This document shows positions 17,783 through 24,868 of a stretch of 64,000 nucleotides of DNA, piece by piece (within the stretch, counting starts at the first letter, position 1; each line of letters starts with the position of its first letter). A program made the position numbers and the translations under genes. A model generated the notes under the pieces. That model was given only the letters and a program-made list of their open reading frames with translations. It searched no databases and had not been told where the DNA came from. The DNA comes from Streptomyces sp. NBC_00440. Its GTDB lineage: Bacteria; Actinomycetota; Actinomycetes; Streptomycetales; Streptomycetaceae. The DNA lies in assembly GCF_036014215.1 (NCBI RefSeq), contig NZ_CP107921.1:6631501-6695500 (forward strand), in the 5' to 3' direction.

Positions 17783-17831
17783 TTGGGCCAGGTCCGGGCG
17801 TCCGGCGGCTCGCGGGGGCGGCCAAAACCTG

Positions 17832-17850
17832 CCGGTACGTAACGTACTGG
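17832..17850. promoter_or_regulatory. Inverted repeat GTACGT-A-ACGTAC upstream of the TagB/F-like gene
   Basis: A perfect 6+6 repeat around one base, extended by CC/GG pairs, 50 bases after the propeller-fusion gene and about 200 bases before the next start. Directly after it is a TTGTCC ... TATTCT promoter-like pair (spacing 19). It could be an operator or a short terminator. Confidence 0.4.
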
Positions 17851-18044
17851 TGTCTTGTCCGTAACCTGGTTCCGGGTACTATTCTGACCCAAGGTAAAGC
17901 TCAGGTTAACGTTTTGGGTGGGTCCCCTGAAGCTTTGCCGTCACTGTGGTGCCGCTTTTGCGTCCGCGCTCTGTCGCGCACGCATGCCCTGGGGGGGGAA
18001 ATGCGGGTCCGGGTGTGCGTTTCGACGATGAGAAGAGGACGAGA

Positions 18045-20198
18045 TTGATAGCCGCACTGATCCGCCATGCCGAAATAGGCAAGGGCAAGAACGTTCTTGT
18101 CCTGTTCCTGCTGCTGGCAAGCTACTTCGGCATGCTGGTCTCGGGCGCCCTCGGTCTCCTCTGGGCCTTCACTGCAACCCTGGTCCTCAGCTACGCGACC
18201 GACTTCTACCTGCACCGCGCCGAACCCGACCTGATCCGCTTCCTCGGCAAGCTCAAGTGGGGCCTCAGCATCCGTGTCCTGACACGGGAACTCGGCGTGC
18301 TGGTGCTGCTGCGGGACACCGTCGGCGACGACCGCGACATCTTCACGGTGGTCTTCCTCGGCTTCGCGGCCGTGCACTCACTGCGCCTGCTGTACACGTT
18401 CCTCTGCATGTTCATCAAGCGGCGCCGCGCCCTCCCGGTGCGCGTGCGCAACCTGGATCTCAGCGCCCTGAACATGCCGGAGCCGCCGCCCCCGATCGCC
18501 TTCAAGTCCTACGAGCGGAAGCTGCTTCACCTGGACAGTGCGGTCATCGCCGGCGCCATCGCCTCCCGTGCCACACATGTGATCGGCTTCAGCGTCCTCG
18601 GCGGCGCGCTCGCGGTGACCGTCGCCGTTCTCGGCATGGTGATCCTGCTGCCGACCATCAGGCAGTGCCGCCGGGTGCCCAGCCACGAGCGCACCTTCCG
18701 CATCCTGAACAAGCAGGTCGCCAAGTACCGCCCCGAGGTCGTCCTTTACTTCACCTACGCGGCCGGCGCGCGCGACTCCGCCTACCAGGTCAACATGTGG
18801 CTGGACACTCTCTCCCGGCTCGGCAGGCGGCCGTTGATCGTGCTCCGCGAGGTCACCACCCTGCGCTTCCTCGCGTACACCTCGCTGCCGGTCGTCTGCC
18901 TCCCGAAGGCCGATGACCTCAGCCTGCTGGAGCTGCCCGAGGTCCGGGTGATCCTCTATCCGGCGAACGCGGGCAAGAACGTCCACATGCTGCGGGTGGC
19001 GGAGGCCAAGCACGTCTTCATCGGACACGGCGACAGCGACAAGCTGGCCAGCAGCAACCGGGTGAGCAAGGTCTACGACGAGATATGGACGGCGGGCCAG
19101 GGCGGCGAGGAGCGCTACCAGCGGCTGCGCGGCACCATCCCCGGCTCCGCCCTCGTGCCGGTCGGCCGCCCGCAGCTCAGCGCGGTCGAGTCGGTCTCGG
19201 CCCGGCCGGGCGGCCGGATGACCACCGTGCTGTACGCGCCCACCTGGGAGGGGTGGACGGCCGACCCGTTCCACACCTCGCTCATCCTGATGGGCGAGAA
19301 GCTCATCCGGATGCTGCTGAACCAGCAGGAACCGGTCCGGATCCTCTACAAGCCGCACCCGTTGACGGGCAAGCGGTCGGCCGAGGCGACCCGGGTGCAC
19401 CGGCGCATCGTGGCTCTCCTCGACGCCGACAACGCCAAGCGCGACCGCACCAAGGACGGCCGGAGTTCCCGCGCCTCGCAGGCGGACGGCGACAAGAAGC
19501 TGGCCGGCCTTGAGAGCCGGATGGCCCGGCTGAAGGCATGGACCGTGGTCGGGGTCTACGGCCTCTGGCACAAGGACAGGTCCGTGCTCGCCCGGCCGCC
19601 GAAGGAGACCTGGGAGGAGTTGCAGACCCAGTGGCACGAGACCTTCTGGGCCGCGGGCGGCGGTGAGCGCCACCAGGTGGTCACCGGGCAACTCCCGTCC
19701 CTCTACAGCTGTTTCAACGAAGCCGACATGCTGATCAGTGACATCTCCAGCGTCGTGTCCGACTTCGTGGCGAGCGAGAAGCCGTACGCGGTGTCGAACC
19801 CGTCCGACTCGGACCCCGAGCTCTTCAAGCAGCTGAACCCGGCGGCGTCCGCCGCGTACATCCTCGGCCCGGCCTGCGAGGAGCTGGCCGTCTGCGTCGA
19901 CGCCGCACGCTCCGGCGGCCGGGACCGGCTGGCCGGTCACCGGGAGCACCTCAAGCGCTATCTGCTCGGCGACGGGGACTCCATGGTCCGCTTCAACGAT
20001 GCGGTGAACCAGTTGTTCGCGCGGGGCATCGCGGAATTCCCGGCCGGGGACACCGCGGAGCCGATCCTCGCCAACCCGTTCACGCAGGGGGCCGCCGCGG
20101 TACCGGACCAGCTGCTGGAAAACACCGCGCCCATGCCGCAGTTGGGGTGGATCGGGCAGCAGCTCGGGCCGCAGGAATCGATGGAACAGTACTTCTGA
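18045..20198 (+). CDS. TagB/TagF-like CDP-glycerol glycerophosphotransferase family membrane protein
   Basis: 717-residue enzyme. The N-terminal third contains two pairs of membrane segments (about residues 18-55, 95-125, 165-200); the C-terminal part has the glycosyl-/glycerophosphotransferase fold: FIGHGDSDK, VLYAPTWEGW, YKPHPLTG and ISDISSVVSDF, matching the TagF family K-x-HP and D-x-SS motifs. Family members build poly(glycerol-phosphate) or related wall polymers from CDP-glycerol. The canonical HGTxxK loop reads GHGDSDK here. The TTG start is preferred because AGAAGAGGACGAG precedes it and the membrane segment begins soon after; a GTG at 18015 is an alternative. It leads a presumed operon with the SGNH, Ig-like and GT2 genes. 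Confidence 0.82.
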   Translation: MIAALIRHAEIGKGKNVLVLFLLLASYFGMLVSGALGLLWAFTATLVLSYATDFYLHRAEPDLIRFLGKLKWGLSIRVLTRELGVLVLLRDTVGDDRDIFTVVFLGFAAVHSLRLLYTFLCMFIKRRRALPVRVRNLDLSALNMPEPPPPIAFKSYERKLLHLDSAVIAGAIASRATHVIGFSVLGGALAVTVAVLGMVILLPTIRQCRRVPSHERTFRILNKQVAKYRPEVVLYFTYAAGARDSAYQVNMWLDTLSRLGRRPLIVLREVTTLRFLAYTSLPVVCLPKADDLSLLELPEVRVILYPANAGKNVHMLRVAEAKHVFIGHGDSDKLASSNRVSKVYDEIWTAGQGGEERYQRLRGTIPGSALVPVGRPQLSAVESVSARPGGRMTTVLYAPTWEGWTADPFHTSLILMGEKLIRMLLNQQEPVRILYKPHPLTGKRSAEATRVHRRIVALLDADNAKRDRTKDGRSSRASQADGDKKLAGLESRMARLKAWTVVGVYGLWHKDRSVLARPPKETWEELQTQWHETFWAAGGGERHQVVTGQLPSLYSCFNEADMLISDISSVVSDFVASEKPYAVSNPSDSDPELFKQLNPAASAAYILGPACEELAVCVDAARSGGRDRLAGHREHLKRYLLGDGDSMVRFNDAVNQLFARGIAEFPAGDTAEPILANPFTQGAAAVPDQLLENTAPMPQLGWIGQQLGPQESMEQYF

Positions 20199-20248
20199 CC
20201 TGTGTTCCGGCCTGCGGGCGGTGACACGATCCGATGGAGGGTACGGCG

Positions 20249-21064
20249 ATGTACGGGCAGGAGATGCCTCGCAGACGGATGTTCGTCACGGGCGATTCCA
20301 CGGTGGTGACGCGCTCCGTCGACTACCTCCCGATGGCCGGCTGGGGGCAGACGCTCCCGCTGTTCCTCGGCCCGGCGGTGGAGGTCATCAACTGTGCGCG
20401 GGCGAAGGCGAGTTCCAGGAGCTTCTACGACCGGGGCCGCTTCCAGTGGATCCTCGAACGGGCCGCCCCCGGTGACTACGTGCTCATCAGCTTCGGCCAG
20501 GTCGACTGGGAGCCGGCGGACGGCCTGCACACCGAGCCCTTCGAGGCGTACCAGCAGTACTTGCGGCAGATGGTGCACCTCACCAGGGAGGCGCAGGCGC
20601 ACCCCGTCCTCGTACTCACCCACGAGCGGCGCAAGTTCGACGCGTACGGCAATCTCCGGCGCTTCCTGCGCACCTACCCGATGGCCGTGCGGGAGGTCGC
20701 GGAGGAGATGTCTGCACCCCTCGTCGACCTCTACGCCCAGAGCCTGGCCTGGTGGGAGGAGCTCGGCAGCGACGCCGCCAAGGAGCTCTTCGCGCATCTG
20801 CGGCCTTACGAGAACCCCGTCGCCAATCTCAAGGGCGCCGACGACACCCACCTCCGCGCCGAGGCGGCGGTGGAGTGCGCGCGCTTCATCGCCCGCGCCC
20901 TGCGGGACCAGGGGCTCGTCCCCGCGTCCTGGGTGCACAGCCTCGACCGGTCGGACTTCACCACCGACGAGATGGGCTGGCTGGACACCGCGACGTTCGA
21001 CCGGCTGACCAAGGAGCGAGTGGCACAGGTGCCGGACGCGGCGCGGATCGGAGCCGGGCGATGA
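20249..21064 (+). CDS. SGNH-type hydrolase, rhamnogalacturonan acetylesterase-like
   Basis: 271-residue SGNH/GDSL fold protein without signal peptide. Block I is FVTGDST with the candidate nucleophile Ser near residue 15; block V DDTHL gives the Asp-His pair (about residue 201). Block III reads GQVDW, lacking the usual oxyanion-hole Asn. Family members remove acetyl groups from polysaccharides, so it could edit the acetylation of the polymer made by its neighbours. GGAGG lies 8 bases before the ATG at 20249. Its stop codon overlaps the next start (ATGA). Confidence 0.75.
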   Translation: MYGQEMPRRRMFVTGDSTVVTRSVDYLPMAGWGQTLPLFLGPAVEVINCARAKASSRSFYDRGRFQWILERAAPGDYVLISFGQVDWEPADGLHTEPFEAYQQYLRQMVHLTREAQAHPVLVLTHERRKFDAYGNLRRFLRTYPMAVREVAEEMSAPLVDLYAQSLAWWEELGSDAAKELFAHLRPYENPVANLKGADDTHLRAEAAVECARFIARALRDQGLVPASWVHSLDRSDFTTDEMGWLDTATFDRLTKERVAQVPDAARIGAGR

Positions 21065-21888
21065 CCTTCCTGCTGGGCGTGGTCCGCATCCAGGAACCGG
21101 GCTTCCCGGACAGCGCGACCCAGGCGGCCGTGCACTGCGACGCGCACCCCATGACCTCCGTCGCTCCCGGGCAGACCGTCCGGATCGCCCTGACGGTCCA
21201 GGCGGGACCGGGCATCGGACATGCCTACGGCTACCTCGCCGAGGACTCCTTCGCCGGGGCCGCGGACGTGGTGGCGGTCCAGGGCGCCGAGTACTCCTCC
21301 CTCCTGCGGCACTACCGGTCCCGCGCCGAGAGCGGCGGTTCGGAGAGCGCCGTCCTGACCCTGCGGATCCGCCAGGACAGCACGGAGCACGTGCTGCGTC
21401 CGGCGGTCTCCGCCGCCATCCCCGGCCGGGACCCCCGCAGGCTCCTGCGCACCGAACCACTGGCCGACCTGGGGGTGCGGATCAGGGGCTTCTCCGCCCC
21501 CGGCCGCGCCCTGAACGTCTCCGAGCACGCCGCGTACGCGCCCGCGCTCGTCGATGTACGGGACGGCCTGCCGCAGGGCACGGTCGTGGTGGGACACAGC
21601 CAGCCGCGCTCCGGGCAGGTGACCGTCACCCACGACGGTGTGCTGGCCTTCCAGGCGGCTCCGGGCGCGGTGGGCTACGACCACTTCCAGTACGCCGTGC
21701 AGTCGCCGTCGGGGGAGCGGGCCGAGGGCCGGGTGGTCATCCACATCGGTGATCTCTCCGAAACCCCGGGGCTGCTGACCCCGCCCGGCTTCAACGGGGC
21801 CGGCACCACCGCGCACGCGCCGTGGACCCAGCCGAAGATCCACGGTCCGCTGCCCTGGCCGCACGAGGGCGCAGCCCTCCCCGGCTGA
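21061..21888 (+). CDS. Ig-like/cadherin-like domain protein coupled to the SGNH hydrolase
   Basis: 275 residues, no enzyme family recognised. Residues about 165-230 form a bacterial Ig/cadherin-like repeat (VVGHSQPRSGQVTVTHDG, LAFQAAPGAVGYDHFQYAV). No signal peptide or membrane anchor is visible, although such domains are normally extracellular. The ATG overlaps the SGNH gene stop by four bases, so the two proteins are probably made in equal amounts and may act together. Confidence 0.65.
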   Translation: MTFLLGVVRIQEPGFPDSATQAAVHCDAHPMTSVAPGQTVRIALTVQAGPGIGHAYGYLAEDSFAGAADVVAVQGAEYSSLLRHYRSRAESGGSESAVLTLRIRQDSTEHVLRPAVSAAIPGRDPRRLLRTEPLADLGVRIRGFSAPGRALNVSEHAAYAPALVDVRDGLPQGTVVVGHSQPRSGQVTVTHDGVLAFQAAPGAVGYDHFQYAVQSPSGERAEGRVVIHIGDLSETPGLLTPPGFNGAGTTAHAPWTQPKIHGPLPWPHEGAALPG

Positions 21889-21931
21889 CCCGCGCCCCCG
21901 CTCGCACCACCCCCGTACGCAATGAAGTCTG

Positions 21932-23548
21932 GTGATCAGCGTCGTGAACCCCGTGTCCCTCCACCCCAAGGAACAGCCCGACGTCAGCGTGATCGTCGAC
22001 GTGGCCGACGCCGTCGGCCGGATCGGCGGCTGCCTCGAATCGGTGCTGGCGCAGGGCGATGACGGATTCCTGGTGGAGGTGCTGGTCCTCGACCGCGGCT
22101 CCCAGGACGGCACCCGCGAGACGCTCCAGCAGTGGGCGGCCCGGTACCCGGCGCTGAAGTGCTCCTCGTCGCCCACCACGACGGACACTCCGGCACAGGC
22201 GCGCAACGCGGGCATCGAGCAGGCCACCGGCCGCCATCTCCTGTTCCTCAGCGGTACGGACCGGCTCGCCCCCGGCGCGCTGAAGAGCATGGTGCGGGCA
22301 GCCGACGAGAACGACGCCGATGTCGTCCTCGGCAAGGTGGCGGGCCTGGACGGGCAGAAGGTCGGCACGTCCATGTTCACCCGGAGCGTGGCCGACGCCG
22401 ATGTCGCGGCCTCACGCGTGTACTGGTCGCTGAGCGCCGACAAGCTGTTCCGCCGTTCGCTGGTCGACCGCTGCGGTCTGCGCTTCCCCGACGACTGGTC
22501 CCTCGGTGAGGACCAGGCGTTCACCGCGCTGGCCTATCTGTACGCGGACCGGATCTCGGTCGTCGCCGGCCAGGTCTGCGTCGAGCAGGCGCGCCGGGTC
22601 GCCGGGGTGAACACCTCGCGGTTCAGCGGTTCTCTCGCCGACCGGATGGCGCTCACCCGCCGGATGGTCTCCCTCGTCACGGAACGGGTCCAGCCGGGCC
22701 CCCTCCGGGACCAGCTGCTCGCCCGCCACTTCGAGCTGGAACTCGGCAAGGCCACCGGGTCCGCCTATCTGGCTTGCGAGGATCACGAGTTGCGCCGGGC
22801 CGCGCTCACCGAGTGCCGTGGGCTGCTCGAACTCCACGCGGGTCCCGAGGTGTTCCGGAAGCTGCCCCGGCCGCTCTCGGTACGCCTGGAGCTGATCCGC
22901 CGGGGCCTGTTCGCCGAGGCCGAGCGGATGATCGCGTTCGAGCAGGGCAAGGAGAAGGCCGCGCTGCTCGTGGAGGAGGGGCGGGCGTTCCGCCGGTACC
23001 CGTTCTTCCGGGACCCCGAACTGGGGCTGCCCGACGAGTACTTCGAGATCACTCACACCTTGCGGGCCAAGCACCGGCTGACCGGGCTGAGCTGGTCGGG
23101 CACCGTGCTCAGTGTGCACGGCCACTGCTACATCGAGCAGTTGTCCACCCGCGATCCTGCCGTCCGCGTGGTGCTGCGCGAGCGGGCGAGCGGCGCCGAG
23201 TACCGCTTCCGCGTCTACTCCACGCCCACCCCCAAGCTGGACGCCGCCACCCGTGCCGACCGTGCGCAGGCCGGGTTCGAAGCGCGGCTCGACCTGTCGG
23301 CCGCCGACGGTTCCCAGCCCGTCGCCCCCGGGCTCTGGGACATGTTCCTGCACGTCTCCTACCAGGGAGCGGGCAAGGAGGTACGGCTCGGCGGGACCCG
23401 TGCGGACACGGTCACCGACCGGACGCGGCAGGGTGTCGTGGTCGGCCGGGCGGACGCGTCAGGGCTGGAGACGGTCTGCCACCTCTACGCCACGAAGGCC
23501 GGGAACCTCACCGCCGAGGTCTCCGCGAGGCGCCCGCTGCCGCAGTGA
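21932..23548 (+). CDS. Family-2 glycosyltransferase with large C-terminal region
   Basis: 538-residue GT-A type transferase. Residues about 14-125 carry the GT2 core (PDVSVIVDVADA, EVLVLDRGSQDGT, AQARNAGIEQATGRHLLFLSG). The metal-binding DxD position reads SGTD instead of the usual DSDD, so activity may be altered. The following 400 residues (SADKLFRRSLVD, ending in a beta-rich part) resemble the C-terminal region of wall-polymer glycosyltransferases linked to TagB/F proteins in actinomycetes. GTG 21932 is used; a GTG at 21944 is also possible and neither has a strong ribosome site. It lies 43 bases after the Ig-like gene and is convergent with the TagC-like gene. Confidence 0.76.
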   Translation: MISVVNPVSLHPKEQPDVSVIVDVADAVGRIGGCLESVLAQGDDGFLVEVLVLDRGSQDGTRETLQQWAARYPALKCSSSPTTTDTPAQARNAGIEQATGRHLLFLSGTDRLAPGALKSMVRAADENDADVVLGKVAGLDGQKVGTSMFTRSVADADVAASRVYWSLSADKLFRRSLVDRCGLRFPDDWSLGEDQAFTALAYLYADRISVVAGQVCVEQARRVAGVNTSRFSGSLADRMALTRRMVSLVTERVQPGPLRDQLLARHFELELGKATGSAYLACEDHELRRAALTECRGLLELHAGPEVFRKLPRPLSVRLELIRRGLFAEAERMIAFEQGKEKAALLVEEGRAFRRYPFFRDPELGLPDEYFEITHTLRAKHRLTGLSWSGTVLSVHGHCYIEQLSTRDPAVRVVLRERASGAEYRFRVYSTPTPKLDAATRADRAQAGFEARLDLSAADGSQPVAPGLWDMFLHVSYQGAGKEVRLGGTRADTVTDRTRQGVVVGRADASGLETVCHLYATKAGNLTAEVSARRPLPQ

Positions 23549-23559
23549 CGGCGGGGCGC

Positions 23560-23635
23560 GGGTCTGTCACACGGTCTGTCACAGGGGTCTGTCGCACGGG
23601 TCTGCCACACGGGTCCTTCACGCGGCTCCCTCAAG
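23560..23635. repeat. Degenerate tandem repeat (GGTCTGTCACAC-like units) between convergent genes
   Basis: About five imperfect copies of a 13-16 base unit (GGTCTGTCACAC, GGTCTGTCACAG, GGTCTGTCGCACG, GGTCTGCCACACG, GGTCCTTCACGCG) fill most of the 108 bases between the GT2 and TagC-like genes. No conventional terminator hairpin is seen here. Confidence 0.6.
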
Positions 23636-23656
23636 CCGGTCCTCCCCGCGGATCTC

Positions 23657-24688
23657 TCACACCCTGCCGCACGAGTGGATCGCCAGCATCCTGGCCCGCG
23701 AGCTGCCGGTAGCGAAGCCCACACAGAGCCGGGGGCCGCCCGTCAGCCTGACGGCGAGCCCTTCCGGCTCCCGGTAGGCGAGGTCCGCCGCCACGGTGAT
23801 CCGTCGCGGAGCGGGGACCTGGCCACCCCGCAGGCCGACCGCGGTGACCCGGGCATTGCCCCCGGAAACGGCCGGGTTGGCGCCGGACGACGGTGTGTAC
23901 GCGTTGCCCGCGAGCTGGTACACCCGGTCCCCGTACAGCACACACCCCTGGAACGTCTCGGCCGCAGCCCGTCCCCGCTGGCGCACCGTGTGCAGCGGCT
24001 CGTAGCGGCCCGCGAGGAAGTCGGCCATGCCGTACACCGCGTACCACTGCTGCCGTCTCCCGTACGCCGGGACCGTCCAGTAGCTCACCATCACCCGCCG
24101 CGCGGTCATGTCGACACTGGGCTGGTTGGCCACTGAGCCGGGCACCGGGCGGTGGTGGCGCAGTCCGGGGTGGTCGCTGTCGAGCACAGCGCCGTCCCGG
24201 AACGCGAACCGGGTGATGGCCTGTCCGTACCCGGTCTCCGGGTGGGCCTGCGACTCCGTCCAGAGGAGCGCGCCGGACGCCGACGGCTCGACCCCGAGGG
24301 AGACACCGTGGCCGAACCCGCGCAGGAACATATGGCCGCGCGTCCGCCCGTCCGCGGACAGCCGCGTCACACAGAGATCGCCCCGCTTGTCCCGCTCCGC
24401 GCTCGACAGCCGGCGCGGCTCACCCGGAAGCCGCATACCGCCCTGGACCAGCTGCACCGCGTAGATGTCGCCCCGGCTGTCGTCGAAGGCGAACGACTGG
24501 GGCACCGTGGTCTGGTGCAGCGCGGTGGGGGCCAGGATCTGCGAGGGGTCCGCCGCCTCGAACGTGCCGTCCCCGTGCGCCCGTTGTTCCGCATACCACC
24601 GGCCGCCGGCCAGGCCACCGGCCGCGGCCGCCGCCGAGACGCCCGCCCACAGCGCGGTCCTGCGTGAGTACTTCCGCTGCCGTTCCAC
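23657..24688 (-). CDS. TagC-like secreted protein (teichoic acid biosynthesis protein C family)
   Basis: 343-residue exported protein. The N-terminus (RKYSRRTALWAG then an Ala/Gly-rich hydrophobic stretch) is a twin-arginine-type signal. The mature part has the repeated beta-structure of the family annotated as TagC in actinomycetes: PQSFAFDDSRGDIYAVQLVQ, GDLCVTRLS, FGHGVSLGVEPS, LLWTESQAHP, YREPEGLAV. The biochemical role of this family is not established. The GTG at 24688 has GGGGAG 10 bases upstream. It is convergent with the GT2 gene; grouping with the TagB/F-like gene supports a wall-polymer role. Confidence 0.8.
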   Translation of the reverse strand: MERQRKYSRRTALWAGVSAAAAAGGLAGGRWYAEQRAHGDGTFEAADPSQILAPTALHQTTVPQSFAFDDSRGDIYAVQLVQGGMRLPGEPRRLSSAERDKRGDLCVTRLSADGRTRGHMFLRGFGHGVSLGVEPSASGALLWTESQAHPETGYGQAITRFAFRDGAVLDSDHPGLRHHRPVPGSVANQPSVDMTARRVMVSYWTVPAYGRRQQWYAVYGMADFLAGRYEPLHTVRQRGRAAAETFQGCVLYGDRVYQLAGNAYTPSSGANPAVSGGNARVTAVGLRGGQVPAPRRITVAADLAYREPEGLAVRLTGGPRLCVGFATGSSRARMLAIHSCGRV

Positions 24689-24868
24689 GAACCGAATTGC
24701 TCCCCAGCGTCCGCCGACCGGCAGGTACTCGACTCCCAACCCCCACGAACCCGGGGAAAGGTCATTTTGTCACACCACGACCGCGGGCCCTCAACGGCGA
24801 GTGCCCGCCCCGGGACGACCGGGACGGGCACTCGCACGAAGGGGCTCCGGACTGCGGGAGCCCGCGGG

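Noticed and set aside
23560..23635. CRISPR-like array between GT2 and TagC-like genes
   Set aside because: Units are contiguous 13-16 base imperfect tandem copies without spacers and no cas genes are present.
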